Origin: Deltaproteobacteria bacterium UBA2409
GTDB taxonomy: Bacteria > Bdellovibrionota_C > UBA2361 > DDRT01
Reading direction: 5' to 3'
Length of the DNA: 64,000 nt
NCBI GenBank assembly: GCA_002343185.1
Contig: DDRT01000020.1
Coordinates: 184,120 to 248,119 of the forward strand
Shown piece after piece: positions 17,245 through 26,215 of the stretch. The first letter of the stretch is position 1. Each line of letters opens with the position of its first letter. The notes under the pieces are model-generated. The model did no database searches. It was not told where the DNA came from and saw only the letters and a program-made list of their open reading frames with translations. The translations under genes were made by a program, and so were the position numbers.

Positions 17245-17273
17245 TTGCCGAAATTAATGAGTTCTGGTACCAT
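17245..17273 (+). promoter_or_regulatory. Candidate promoter of the LPS-core operon
   Basis: TTGCCG, a 17-nt spacer, then TACCAT, ending 8 nt before the GTG start at 17282. The predicted transcript would start at or within a few bases of the start codon. Confidence 0.4.
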
Positions 17274-17281
17274 GACAGGTC

Positions 17282-18208
17282 GTGAAATGTGTAGTAACCG
17301 GAGTAGCCGGGTTCATAGGCTCGAGTATAGCTGAGGCTCTCCTTAAAAAGGGATATAGTGTAGTCGGTATTGATTGCTTCACCCCATATTACCAAAGATC
17401 TTTAAAAGAGAATAATCTAAAATCTCTTAGTGGAGACTTCACATTTTATTCTGAAGACATTTTATCTACTAACCTTGATCGAGTATTAGATGAAGCTGAG
17501 TGGATCTTTCATCAGGCAGCTCAAGCTGGTGTTAGATCAAGCTGGGGAGATGACTTCTCTATATATACCTCAAACAATATCCTTGCTACTCAAAAGCTTC
17601 TCGAAAAGTCTAAGTCCCTCAAGTCACTTAAAAAGTTTGTTTATGCCTCAAGTTCTTCGATTTATGGAGATGCTGAAACTTTTCCTACACCTGAATCTGC
17701 CACTCCAAAACCAATAAGCCCTTATGGAGTTTCAAAGCTGGCTGGCGAACATTTAGCTGAACTTTATAGATCCGAGTTTGGTGTTCCAACTGTATCTCTG
17801 CGTTACTTCACTGTGTTTGGTCCTAGGCAAAGACCAGACATGGCATTTCACAAGTTTATACGTGCGGGTTTAACTAACTCATTAATATCAATTTACGGTG
17901 ATGGCACCCAAGAGCGTGATTTTACATACATAGATGATGCAGTTGAAGCTAACATAAGTGCTGCTCAAAGTGGCCTAGGAGTTTACAATGTTGGAGGAGG
18001 CACACACGCAACAGTTAATCAGGTTTTAGAGATACTTGGTGAGTTCATAGGGGATCTAAAAGTAGAACGTACAAGCAGGCAGGCAGGAGATGCAAAAAAG
18101 ACCAGTGCTGACACCACTAAAATAAAAGCCGAGCTTGGATTTACCCCAAAGTGGACTTTGCGTGATGGATTAGCCTCAGAAGTTGAATGGCTCAAGACGA
18201 TCCTCTAA
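17282..18208 (+). CDS. NAD-dependent sugar-nucleotide epimerase/dehydratase
   Basis: A 308-residue extended short-chain dehydrogenase. The NAD-binding motif VTGVAGFIGSSIAEALL opens the protein. The catalytic pair is SSSS with Y-x-x-x-K in PYGVSKLAGEH (about residue 150). The substrate-side motif GDGTQERDFTYIDD is typical of UDP-glucose or UDP-glucuronate 4-epimerases. HldD, the ADP-heptose 6-epimerase, was considered because of the heptose context, but the sequence fits UDP-sugar epimerases better. It starts with GTG and opens a run of overlapping LPS-core genes (22-bp overlap with the next). Confidence 0.85.
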   Translation: MKCVVTGVAGFIGSSIAEALLKKGYSVVGIDCFTPYYQRSLKENNLKSLSGDFTFYSEDILSTNLDRVLDEAEWIFHQAAQAGVRSSWGDDFSIYTSNNILATQKLLEKSKSLKSLKKFVYASSSSIYGDAETFPTPESATPKPISPYGVSKLAGEHLAELYRSEFGVPTVSLRYFTVFGPRQRPDMAFHKFIRAGLTNSLISIYGDGTQERDFTYIDDAVEANISAAQSGLGVYNVGGGTHATVNQVLEILGEFIGDLKVERTSRQAGDAKKTSADTTKIKAELGFTPKWTLRDGLASEVEWLKTIL

Positions 18209-19164
18209 GAATACTGGTTATTCAGGCAGCTTTTTTGGGAGATGTAATTTTATCCACTCCGATTCTAACAAATCTAAAGCGTATATATCCAAACTGCGAG
18301 CTTTATACTCTAACAACTCCTTTAGCTACTCAGTTCTTTAAGTTTGATCCAAGGGTGAAGCAGGCTATAGCCTTTAAGAAACGAGACGAGCACTCAGGAA
18401 TCCTTGGACTCTTTAAGCTTATAGAAGAATTAAAGTCGATGAAGTTTGATATCATCATTTCTCTTCATAGATCAATTAGAACTTCATTTTTAGTTTCAAG
18501 GTTGCAAGTTGAAGAGACTGTTGGTTTTGATGATGCTTGGGGAAGTTTCTTCTATAAAAAAAGAATTAAAAGAGCTGAAGCTCCACATGCAGTTTTGAGA
18601 AACCTATCGATTCTCGATATTAATGATCCTTCAACAGAACTAAAGCTTTTCCCTGATCCAAACTACTCTGTACCTGAGGGGGATTATGTTTGTTTATTTC
18701 CTGGAAGTGAGTGGTTTACCAAGAAGTGGCAGGGCTTTAGAAAGGCAGCAGAGATTCTTATTTCTCAAGGTAGAAAAGTTGTGGTGCTTGGTTCGCCTCA
18801 AGAACGTGAATATAACAAAAAGCTTATGAGTGATCTTTTAGTAGATGACCTTACAGGTATCACAAATATACCTCAAACTATGAAGATCGTAGCAGAATCA
18901 AAGGGGGTAATTTGTAACGATTCGATGGCTCTGCACATGGCATCAGCATTTAAGATCCCAAGGGTTTCCGTGTTTTGCGCTACCTCTCCTCAGTTTGGTT
19001 TTGGTCCTTGGGGAGAACGTGGAGAAGTAATCGAGGATTTATATCTTCCATGTAAGCCATGCAGAAGACATGGTAGTAATAGATGCCCAACTGGTACTAA
19101 TTTATGCATGACCAGGGTTAAGGCAAGTGATGTGATATCGAGGTTAGATGAGCTCAGTTATTAG
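18187..19164 (+). CDS. Glycosyltransferase family 9, heptosyltransferase-like
   Basis: A 325-residue GT-B enzyme close to the normal length of LPS heptosyltransferases. It opens with RILVIQAAFLGDVILSTPIL, and the C-terminal donor region CNDSMALHMASAFKIPRVSV is typical of WaaF-type enzymes. It transfers heptose from ADP-heptose to the inner LPS core at the inner membrane. It overlaps the epimerase upstream by 22 bp and the kinase-like gene downstream by 17 bp. A Cys-rich stretch (LPCKPCRRHGSNRCPTG) near the end is shared with the other two family 9 enzymes here. Confidence 0.85.
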   Translation: MAQDDPLRILVIQAAFLGDVILSTPILTNLKRIYPNCELYTLTTPLATQFFKFDPRVKQAIAFKKRDEHSGILGLFKLIEELKSMKFDIIISLHRSIRTSFLVSRLQVEETVGFDDAWGSFFYKKRIKRAEAPHAVLRNLSILDINDPSTELKLFPDPNYSVPEGDYVCLFPGSEWFTKKWQGFRKAAEILISQGRKVVVLGSPQEREYNKKLMSDLLVDDLTGITNIPQTMKIVAESKGVICNDSMALHMASAFKIPRVSVFCATSPQFGFGPWGERGEVIEDLYLPCKPCRRHGSNRCPTGTNLCMTRVKASDVISRLDELSY

Positions 19165-19867
19165 ACGATACTCTGAAAAAGATCTCACAATCGCAAGTTT
19201 CAATGAGCTAGATCTCACTACAAGAACTGAGATTTCGAAATTAATCAAAACTCCTAAAAGCTATGTAGCAGAGACTCTTGGTGGTCGTGGAGCTGTCCGC
19301 TTTGGGGAGATATCTGGGCTAGGGGAGATAGTTGTAAAGCAATATGCCAGGGGGGGTGTGTTAAGAAGGATTATTAAATCCTCTCACTTAAGACTTGGAA
19401 AAGTCGTAAGAAGTCAGTGGGAATTTTTAATGCTCCACCGAGTTAGACAACTGGGTGTTAGAGCCCCGCTTCCTATTGCGTTTGCTTATACTAGAGGATT
19501 TTTTTATCAGGCGTGGCTGATAATGGAAAAGATTCAAAGTGCCAACAGTCTTGCAGCACTTTCTCTTACAGATCAAGATCTAGTTAGGAGTGTCGCCTGT
19601 GAAGTTATCAGACAGATAGAGATCTTAGTTAGAAATCAGGTGTTTCATTTAGATCTACACCCTGGAAATGTTCTTATAGATGGAGCAGGATTGGTGTGGT
19701 TTATAGATTTCGATAAAGCAAAAAAAGTTACTCTAACAAGACAACAGCTTAAGGAGCTTTACTTAAGACGTTGGAGAAGAGCAGTGATTAAACATGAACT
19801 TCCAGATTATCTTTCCGAACTTATATGTGGAGGATTAAGAAAGTTGGAAGAGGATGAGCAGCTATGA
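19148..19867 (+). CDS. LPS core kinase, Kdo-kinase/WaaP-like
   Basis: A 239-residue protein-kinase-fold enzyme. The catalytic loop FHLDLHPGNVLID and the metal-binding IDFDKAKK (DFD in place of DFG) match the KdkA/WaaP/RfaP families, which phosphorylate Kdo or heptose in the LPS inner core. The ATP-lysine is probably in EIVVKQYARGG near residue 62. It is embedded between two heptosyltransferase-like genes, overlapping both (17 bp and 4 bp), which supports an LPS-core role. Which sugar is phosphorylated is not clear. Confidence 0.8.
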   Translation: MSSVIRRYSEKDLTIASFNELDLTTRTEISKLIKTPKSYVAETLGGRGAVRFGEISGLGEIVVKQYARGGVLRRIIKSSHLRLGKVVRSQWEFLMLHRVRQLGVRAPLPIAFAYTRGFFYQAWLIMEKIQSANSLAALSLTDQDLVRSVACEVIRQIEILVRNQVFHLDLHPGNVLIDGAGLVWFIDFDKAKKVTLTRQQLKELYLRRWRRAVIKHELPDYLSELICGGLRKLEEDEQL

Positions 19868-20823
19868 GAGCTTTAATAGTTCTTTTAGGCGCTGTCGGAG
19901 ATGTAACTAGAGGACTAATAATTCCGAGACTATTAAAGGATAAGAATCCAAATATTAAGATTGCTTGGTTAGTTGAGCCCGCAAGTTCTTCATTAGTTAA
20001 GCTAAGTAACGCGGTTGATGAAGTTATAGTCTTTAATCGAACACTTAGAGGAGTCTTGCCTGCTATTAAGGCTATAAGAAAATTTAACCCTGATGTTACA
20101 CTTGATCTGCAGCGTCATAGTAAAAGTGGGTTCTTCTCCTGGATATCTGGTGCTAAGAGAAGAATTGGATTCCACAGAAAAAGTTCCAAAGAGTTTAATT
20201 GGATATTTAATAATGAGTTCATAGAAAGATGGGATGAGAAAAGTTCAAAGCAAACACAATATTTAGCATGTGCCGAGAAATTAGTTGGTAATTTTGACTC
20301 TTATAGACAGCGAGATTCAATTAACATTCCCCCTGTTCCAGACTTTTTGAAAGATAAAAAGCCTCTCGTTGGATTAATCCTAGGCTCTGCTTGGGAAACA
20401 AAAGATTGGATGGGAAACAGGGAACTTTTAGACCTTCTTAAAGGACAAAATGTTGTATTAATCGGCTCGAAGGCTCAAAGCCAATTAGGTGAAAGTCTTT
20501 TAAGGCCTGGAGTAATTAATATGGCAGGCAAAACATCACTAGCAGAGGTCTTTGGAATTTTGAGTGCTTGTGATGTTGTAATTGGCCCAGATTCGGGGCC
20601 AGGTCATATGGCTTCCCTTTTAGAGGTTCCATATATAGCTCTCTTTGGCCCAACTGATCCTGTAAAGACAGCCCCAAAAGGAGCGATTGTAGTGTCAGCT
20701 AATGTTCCATGTGCTCCATGTTATAGAAGAAAATGCCCAGGGCTTGGTAATATCTGTATGAAAGCAATAAGCCCCGAAATGGTGTTCAATAAAGCACTAC
20801 CATTTCTTACAAAGGTAGCGTAG
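19864..20823 (+). CDS. Glycosyltransferase family 9, heptosyltransferase-like
   Basis: A 319-residue family 9 enzyme. RALIVLLGAVGDVTRGLIIP is a divergent form of the N-terminal signature. GPDSGPGHMASLLEVPYIAL in the C-terminal half is the donor-binding motif, followed by a Cys-rich segment (VPCAPCYRRKCPGLGNICM). It is probably the second heptosyltransferase of the inner core (WaaC/WaaF type). It overlaps the kinase-like gene by 4 bp and precedes the heptose kinase by 13 bp. Confidence 0.83.
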   Translation: MRALIVLLGAVGDVTRGLIIPRLLKDKNPNIKIAWLVEPASSSLVKLSNAVDEVIVFNRTLRGVLPAIKAIRKFNPDVTLDLQRHSKSGFFSWISGAKRRIGFHRKSSKEFNWIFNNEFIERWDEKSSKQTQYLACAEKLVGNFDSYRQRDSINIPPVPDFLKDKKPLVGLILGSAWETKDWMGNRELLDLLKGQNVVLIGSKAQSQLGESLLRPGVINMAGKTSLAEVFGILSACDVVIGPDSGPGHMASLLEVPYIALFGPTDPVKTAPKGAIVVSANVPCAPCYRRKCPGLGNICMKAISPEMVFNKALPFLTKVA

Positions 20824-20836
20824 TTTTTAGACAATA

Positions 20837-21859
20837 ATGAGAAGTACAAGAGAAGAGCTATTTAAGGGGTTAAGAGCGATTGAAGGAGCTAAGATCCTAG
20901 TTGTTGGTGATATTATTTTAGATCGTTACATTTGGGGTAAGGTAGAGCGCATTTCTCCAGAAGCTCCGGTTCCTGTCGTTGAAGTAAATGAAATTGAAGA
21001 TAGGCTAGGGGGAGCTGGAAATGTTGTAAGAAACTTAAGAGGATTGGGAGCTATAGTTAGCCTAGCTGGTTTTGTTGGTGATGATGATGACGGAAGGAAA
21101 GTCTTAGCTCTTTTAGATGATGGAAAAACAAATCGTGATGCAGTAATTGTCGATCGTTCAAAGCGCACATCTCTAAAAACTAGAGTCGTGGCCAATTCAC
21201 AACAGGTTTGCAGGATAGACAAAGAAGATAGAATTCCTGCACCCCCTGCACTTCAGGAAGCTTTGGCAGCAGTTGTTGATTCTCAAATAAAAGATGTTGA
21301 TGCTGTAATTGTATCTGATTATGCCAAGGGCACTATTTCTCCAGTACTTTTGAATAGACTAAAAGGCGCCTTTGATGAAAAGAGACTCGGTTTGGAAAGT
21401 AAACCATTAATTATTGATCCAAAACCAGCAAACTTTGATCTCTACAAATGTGGAACAATAGTAAAGCCTAATAGAAAAGAAGCGGAAGTAGCCTTAGGTA
21501 AAAAGATAAGATCCTCAACCGATGCAGTTGAAGCTGCAGTAGAACTTAAAAAGAAATGGGGTGCAGAGATGATCCTCATAACTCTGGGAGAGGGTGGGTT
21601 AGTTCTTTTAGATTCAAAAGGAGTATCTCATCATGTTGAAACTGTTGCCAAAGAAGTTTTCGATGTGAGTGGAGCCGGGGATACGGTTACTGCCGTAATA
21701 GCTGCAGCGCTTGCTAAAAAATGTTCACCTGTTCTTGCAGCTGAACTAAGCAATATAGCAGCCGGAATAGTAGTATCAGAGGTAGGAACTGTAGCAATTG
21801 ATCTTAAGAAAATGGTTGAAGGGGTACATAGCCTATTTACGAAGAGTGCTGAACAGTGA
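20837..21859 (+). CDS. rfaE1: D-glycero-beta-D-manno-heptose-7-phosphate kinase
   Basis: A 340-residue PfkB-family kinase equal to the N-terminal domain of HldE. Family marks are ILDRYIWGKVERISPEAPVP near the N-terminus and DVSGAGDTVTAVIA with the catalytic Asp near residue 278. It phosphorylates heptose 7-phosphate to the 1,7-bisphosphate, the step after GmhA. In many proteobacteria it is fused to a nucleotidyltransferase; here that domain is absent and is encoded at 57141 fused to the GmhB phosphatase. It lies in the LPS-core operon and overlaps yicC by 4 bp. Confidence 0.88.
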   Translation: MRSTREELFKGLRAIEGAKILVVGDIILDRYIWGKVERISPEAPVPVVEVNEIEDRLGGAGNVVRNLRGLGAIVSLAGFVGDDDDGRKVLALLDDGKTNRDAVIVDRSKRTSLKTRVVANSQQVCRIDKEDRIPAPPALQEALAAVVDSQIKDVDAVIVSDYAKGTISPVLLNRLKGAFDEKRLGLESKPLIIDPKPANFDLYKCGTIVKPNRKEAEVALGKKIRSSTDAVEAAVELKKKWGAEMILITLGEGGLVLLDSKGVSHHVETVAKEVFDVSGAGDTVTAVIAAALAKKCSPVLAAELSNIAAGIVVSEVGTVAIDLKKMVEGVHSLFTKSAEQ

Positions 21860-22692
21860 GAAGCATGACCGGATTCGCCCAACGCGAAGTAGTATTAGAT
21901 GGAAGCTCTCTATCTCTGACAGTGAGGTCAGTAAATCAGAGGGGATTCGAATTTTATCTTAGATCCGGATTTCCTGAACTGGAGATGGATCTAAAGCAAA
22001 AAGCTAAAATCCTATTGCAGAGAGGAAAAGTTGAACTAACTATATCCTATTCGCAGAAAACTCAAGCTCCCTCTATAGATCGATTTAAACAGAAATATTC
22101 TGAGTTTAGTAAAGCGTTAACAGAGATTGGTTTATCAGTAAACTATGATGCAAGCGCACTTTACAGGATTTATGAGCGGTCTTTTGAGCCAGATCTTCTT
22201 AATCAGACTGGAGATATTACAAAAGAGATTGAACTACTTTTTCTAGAACTTGATAGGTCAAGGAAAAAAGAAGGGGATGCTCATCTAGTGGAATTGAAAG
22301 GACTTATCGCAAAGTTAACAGGTTTTAGAGAAGTTGTGTCTGCTCGAGCTGAAAAAGCTACAGAAGAAAAACAATCAACTTTAAAAGCTCGTCTTTTGTC
22401 TCTTTCACCTATTGATGATTCAAGGGTTCTTCAGGAGATTGCAATTTTGGCTGATAAGCTTGCAATTGGGGAGGAGCTTGTAAGACTTATAGCTCATGAA
22501 GAGCGATGTTTGGATCTATTAAAAAAGGAAAATACTCCTCAGGGTAAAGAGCTTGAATTTATGTCTCAAGAACTTTTAAGAGAATGGAATACCATCGGGT
22601 CAAAGTCTCAAGACTCAGTGATAACTCATGCAGTAGTAGATGCAAAAGGATGTATAGAACAGATTAGGGAGCTGGCAGCTAATGTCGTTTAG
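21856..22692 (+). CDS. yicC: YicC-family endoribonuclease
   Basis: A 278-residue protein of the YicC/YloC family. It begins with the hallmark RSMTGFAQREV and ends with an acidic, Glu-rich metal-binding region (EELVRLIAHEERCLDLL, then GKELEFMSQELLREWNTIGSK). Family members cleave RNA. The start is GTG, overlapping the heptose kinase by 4 bp, which gives the expected M-R-S-M-T-G beginning. It overlaps gmk by 11 bp; the yicC-gmk order is common in bacteria. Confidence 0.9.
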   Translation: MRSMTGFAQREVVLDGSSLSLTVRSVNQRGFEFYLRSGFPELEMDLKQKAKILLQRGKVELTISYSQKTQAPSIDRFKQKYSEFSKALTEIGLSVNYDASALYRIYERSFEPDLLNQTGDITKEIELLFLELDRSRKKEGDAHLVELKGLIAKLTGFREVVSARAEKATEEKQSTLKARLLSLSPIDDSRVLQEIAILADKLAIGEELVRLIAHEERCLDLLKKENTPQGKELEFMSQELLREWNTIGSKSQDSVITHAVVDAKGCIEQIRELAANVV

Positions 22693-23260
22693 TACTTTTA
22701 TAGTACTTATAGGACCATCTGGAGCTGGAAAAAGTTCCTTAGGGATCGGGCTCAGAAATAGATTTCCACAGTTAAAAAATTCGATCTCTGCAACGACCAG
22801 GGCTCCTAGGCCAGGTGAAGTTGATGGACGAGAGTACTACTTCTTAACCAAAGAGAAGTTCGAAGAGATAAAACCAAAACTTCTAGAATGGGAAGAGGTA
22901 CATGGTCAGTATTATGGAACACCAATTGAACCAATTTCGCAGGCACGCATTGAAGGCAGGTCATTATTGTTTGATATAGATATAAGAGGTGCTGCTACCC
23001 TCAAGAGTAAATATCCTGATGAAACAAAAGTCATTCTGATTCTTCCTCCAACATTTGAAACACTGTCTGATAGGATCACTCATCGAAGTCAGATAAGTGA
23101 TTCAGAGCTTCAAACTAGACTTAATACTGCAAGACATGAATATGAAGAGATGAAAAAGGCGAATTTTATTGACCACACTGTGATTAATGATGATAAAGAG
23201 AGGGCTTTATTTGAGCTCATATCGTTAACTGAGAAGATTTTATTAGAGAGGGGCAAATGA
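22682..23260 (+). CDS. gmk: Guanylate kinase
   Basis: A 192-residue P-loop kinase that converts GMP to GDP. The Walker A motif is GPSGAGKSSL, and SATTRAPRPGEVDGREYYF is the GMP-binding region. Length is normal (about 200). It overlaps yicC and is overlapped by the next lipoprotein gene by 4 bp. Confidence 0.95.
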   Translation: MSFSTFIVLIGPSGAGKSSLGIGLRNRFPQLKNSISATTRAPRPGEVDGREYYFLTKEKFEEIKPKLLEWEEVHGQYYGTPIEPISQARIEGRSLLFDIDIRGAATLKSKYPDETKVILILPPTFETLSDRITHRSQISDSELQTRLNTARHEYEEMKKANFIDHTVINDDKERALFELISLTEKILLERGK

Positions 23261-23709
23261 AATATTTTTTGATCTGCTTATCGCTCGTTGGATGCACAAC
23301 TTTCAACCTAAAAAGTGATGAGCCAAGAGGCTCTGTGCTTATTTCAAATATGAGAGGAGGAGATCCAAAGGAGCTTGAAATCGAAAAAGTAACATTCTCA
23401 AGAAAAGAGTTGGCTCAAGCAGCAGCACATCCGGAAACCGCAAAAGTCAGACTAGTAAGGCTAACTAGACCTGGTTCATCAGATGGAGCTCCTCCTGAGT
23501 TTAGATTATTTGATGTTCATGAAAATAGTGCACCGTATCTTATCGGTCTAAGAAGTGCGGATATTCTTACCGCTGCACATGGATATGTTGTTTATACACC
23601 ACAGCAATTTGGGTCATATCTCCGACTATTACCGAAAGAAAACACTGGTTCTATCGAGGTAAATCGTGAGGGTCGACCTATAAGGTTTGAAATTACTGTT
23701 ATAGATTAG
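23257..23709 (+). CDS. Lipoprotein with PDZ-like domain
   Basis: A 150-residue predicted lipoprotein. The signal peptide ends in the lipobox LVGC (Cys13). The C-terminal 80 residues (PYLIGLRSADILTAAHGYVV and the closing beta strands) resemble the PDZ half of type II secretion GspC-like or HtrA-like proteins. No protease part is present. It is coupled to gmk by a 4-bp overlap and ends the operon. The function is unknown. Confidence 0.65.
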   Translation: MKYFLICLSLVGCTTFNLKSDEPRGSVLISNMRGGDPKELEIEKVTFSRKELAQAAAHPETAKVRLVRLTRPGSSDGAPPEFRLFDVHENSAPYLIGLRSADILTAAHGYVVYTPQQFGSYLRLLPKENTGSIEVNREGRPIRFEITVID

Positions 23710-23716
23710 TTTTTAC

Positions 23717-23745
23717 TTGTAGCTAATTCTCCTCTTTCGTATGAT
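23717..23745 (+). promoter_or_regulatory. Candidate promoter of the acyl-CoA dehydrogenase
   Basis: TTGTAG, a 17-nt spacer, then TATGAT. The ATG at 23741 lies inside this -10 box, so the next in-frame ATG at 23756 is the better start, leaving a leader of only a few bases. Confidence 0.45.
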
Positions 23746-23755
23746 CATTAGCTTA

Positions 23756-24874
23756 ATGACCCCTGAGCAAGAAGCCTTAGTTGAGACTACAAAAAAATTC
23801 GTTGAAAACGTTATTAGACCAGTTGCAGCCAAATATGATCAATCTAGCGAATTTCCTGAGAAAGAACTAAAGCAAGCAGCTTCTCAGGGACTAGTAAATC
23901 TAACTTTACCATTTGGATCTGAGCTTTCACTTTATGATGCATGTTTAGTGATTGAGGAGCTAGCAAAGGGGTGTGCAGGATTTGCAACTTCAATCGTTGC
24001 AAATGATCTTGCTTTGACCCCTATAGCAATAGGAGGAACTGCAGATCAAAAGGAAAAATTTATAAAACCTATTGTTGAGAGTGGAGAGTTTGCTTCGTTT
24101 TGTCTTACAGAGCCTGGCGCAGGTTCGGATGCAGCGGGGCTTTCAACCTCAGTTACAACTGATGGTGATGATTACGTAATAACAGGAAATAAGCAGTGGA
24201 TTACTAATGGGGGATACGCAACCCAGTATACTGTTTTTGCAACTCACGATAAATCGAAAAGAGCAAAAGGGATCTCATGTTTTGTGGTTCCAGCAAATAC
24301 CAAAGGAATTACCTGTGGTCATCATGAAGATAAGCTTGGTCAAAGATGTTCAAATACTGTGGCGATTAACTTTGATCAGGTTAGAATCCCAAAGGCAAAT
24401 CTTATTGGGAAGGAGGGTGAAGGGTTTAAGATAGCTATGCAAACCTTAGATTTCACTCGGCCTATGACTGCTATTTTGTCAGTTGGTATCGCACAAAGAG
24501 CCCTTGAATGTTCATTAGAGTATGCAAAGGAAAGAAAGCAATTTGGAGCTGAGATAGCGTCATTTCAGGGGATTCAGTTTATGCTAGCTGACATGGCAAC
24601 TATGATTGAAGCCTCAAGACTTTTGACTCTTCACGCAGCAAAACTTATTACAGATGGCAAAAAAGCCTCAAAAGAATCAAGTATGGCTAAAAGACTATCT
24701 GCAGATTCTGCAATGGAGATAACTACGAATGCTGTTCAGATATATGGTGGATATGGATATACAAAGGAATATCCTGTTGAAAAATTAATGCGTGACGCAA
24801 AATTAATGCAGATCTACGAAGGAACAAGTCAGATTCAAAGAGTTGTAATTGCAAGGGAGCTTCTAAATGGATGA
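23756..24874 (+). CDS. Acyl-CoA dehydrogenase
   Basis: About 372 residues from the preferred ATG at 23756, beginning MTPEQEALVETT. It is an FAD enzyme that oxidises acyl-CoA to 2-enoyl-CoA. Motifs are FCLTEPGAGSDAAG and KQWITNGGYA in the FAD/substrate region, and the catalytic glutamate lies in MQIYEGTSQIQRVVIARELL near the C-terminus. It resembles short-chain (butyryl-CoA type) dehydrogenases, but chain length cannot be fixed. It has its own promoter and overlaps the HPt gene by 8 bp. Confidence 0.92.
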   Translation: MTPEQEALVETTKKFVENVIRPVAAKYDQSSEFPEKELKQAASQGLVNLTLPFGSELSLYDACLVIEELAKGCAGFATSIVANDLALTPIAIGGTADQKEKFIKPIVESGEFASFCLTEPGAGSDAAGLSTSVTTDGDDYVITGNKQWITNGGYATQYTVFATHDKSKRAKGISCFVVPANTKGITCGHHEDKLGQRCSNTVAINFDQVRIPKANLIGKEGEGFKIAMQTLDFTRPMTAILSVGIAQRALECSLEYAKERKQFGAEIASFQGIQFMLADMATMIEASRLLTLHAAKLITDGKKASKESSMAKRLSADSAMEITTNAVQIYGGYGYTKEYPVEKLMRDAKLMQIYEGTSQIQRVVIARELLNG

Positions 24875-25208
24875 TCGATTTCTAATCGAGGAGGCTCTAG
24901 AGCGGTGTGATGGTGACAGAGAGTTCTTATCTGAACTTATGGATATGTTTTTTCAAGAACTACCAACTAGCTTAAGTGGATTAAGAGAATCTCTTGAATC
25001 AGAAGACTGTGATGGGGTGTTTAAACAAGCTCATGCACTAAAGAGCTCGCTAGGTAATCTTGGTGCTGGCAGGGCATTTAAGACTGCAAAGGAGCTTGAA
25101 GTTGCCGGAAAGGGAAAAAACTTAGAAGACTGCCAGAGACTCTTTCATAAGCTAGAAAGCGATATTGAAGAGTTCAGTTTAGCTGTTAAAGAGATGCTTG
25201 CTGTTTGA
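24867..25208 (+). CDS. Histidine phosphotransfer (HPt) domain protein
   Basis: A 113-residue single-domain HPt protein. The phosphoacceptor motif is FKQAHALKSSLGNLGAG, with His near residue 52 in the expected H-x-L-K-S-S context, inside a four-helix bundle. It would pass phosphate between receivers in a phosphorelay. The partner is unknown; the large kinase at 11201 with its receiver-like end is one candidate in the window. It overlaps the acyl-CoA dehydrogenase gene by 8 bp, which is functionally puzzling. Confidence 0.87.
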   Translation: MDDRFLIEEALERCDGDREFLSELMDMFFQELPTSLSGLRESLESEDCDGVFKQAHALKSSLGNLGAGRAFKTAKELEVAGKGKNLEDCQRLFHKLESDIEEFSLAVKEMLAV

Positions 25209-25225
25209 CTTAGAATAAAATGGCA

Positions 25226-25287
25226 ATGTCTGGTCAGGTATTTAACCTGACCTATTATTAAGGTCAGTCTAAAGACTGACCAGACAT
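25226..25287. repeat. Compound palindrome with 12-bp terminal inverted repeats
   Basis: ATGTCTGGTCAG (25226-25237) and its perfect complement (25276-25287) bound the element. Inside are a CAGGT/ACCTG hairpin and a GGTCAGTCT/AGACTGACC hairpin. The ends share the CTGACCAGACA core with the copies at 29137, 37854 and 63896. Confidence 0.8.
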
Positions 25288-25317
25288 AAATTCCCTGGCC
25301 TAACCCTCAAGCATTAT

Positions 25318-26103
25318 TTATCTTCTTATCGAATTAGATCTATTCTTATACTCTGCCAAACTATTATTCAAAAGTAATTCAAATTGAGTTTCGGTTACAC
25401 CAAATGAGTTCTTAAAAGCTTTATCCCTGCTAACATCAGTTCCTAGAAGAAGAAGATAGTTTCTAAGTGCAGTCATCCCAAATCTTGAAACTAAAAACTC
25501 AGATGCGTAAAGAGATTGTGCGTAAGCCGCAGCAACTTTTTTAGTCTCAAGCCTTGTGAATCCACCTTGCAGAAGTGACAAAGGTATTGGGTCTTCTACT
25601 ACCAGCCACTTTCTTAAGATAACATCTAAAACTGATAGCTTTGGCCCTTCAAACCACTGAGCGAGACCCTCATCTAGCCAGCCCTGCAATCTTCCACGTG
25701 TTAACTCATGTGTAACTGCATGGAAGAATTCATGACGTGCAGATCTGGTGATTGAATCGCGATCTACACCTTTTTTCATAAGAGGAATTAATATTTTACC
25801 ATTAACAAAAAGTGCATTTGTCCATTTAGGAGCCTTGGTTACTGAGAAGAAAGTCTCTTCGTGAAGGAGGTGAACAGAGGTTTGTATCGGAATTGCTGTG
25901 CCCAGAAGAGTAAACATCTCAGCTTGAGCCTGTAAAAGAGAATCTGTAATTAGATTTGCTATATCTTGTCTTGAGCTAGGGCTGATTATCTCAAGTGTTC
26001 CAGAGTGACCAAGAGAAACAGAGGCCCTCACTTCGCGGTCGTTTGCCCAACCTGAACTGATTATGAAACAAACGCTACAAAGTACTCTAAGAAGAACTTG
26101 CAC
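25318..26103 (-). CDS. Exported gluzincin-type metallopeptidase
   Basis: A 261-residue exported protein with a signal peptide (hydrophobic residues 4-18). HEFFHAV is a zinc-binding H-E-x-x-H motif, and DEGLAQWFEG downstream provides the third ligand glutamate, the pattern of peptidase MA-like or DUF1570-type gluzincins. The start is GTG with AAGG 6 nt upstream. It stands alone, divergent from erpA. The substrate is unknown; cell-envelope proteins are likely targets. Confidence 0.78.
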   Translation of the reverse strand: MQVLLRVLCSVCFIISSGWANDREVRASVSLGHSGTLEIISPSSRQDIANLITDSLLQAQAEMFTLLGTAIPIQTSVHLLHEETFFSVTKAPKWTNALFVNGKILIPLMKKGVDRDSITRSARHEFFHAVTHELTRGRLQGWLDEGLAQWFEGPKLSVLDVILRKWLVVEDPIPLSLLQGGFTRLETKKVAAAYAQSLYASEFLVSRFGMTALRNYLLLLGTDVSRDKAFKNSFGVTETQFELLLNNSLAEYKNRSNSIRR

Positions 26104-26215
26104 TTCTACCTTCTACAGAGTCCCTGTCGTCAGATTTAGCGAAAAACCTTAGCAATTAGAACGCTCTTTCTCTAGGGTTCTCTTTGATGTAGAATGAAAA
26201 GAGGAGGAAAAGTTA

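Noticed and set aside
17282..18208. HldD (ADP-heptose 6-epimerase) as the identity of the epimerase
   Set aside because: The sequence around the substrate motif and N-terminus fits UDP-glucose or UDP-glucuronate epimerases better; the heptose context alone is not enough.
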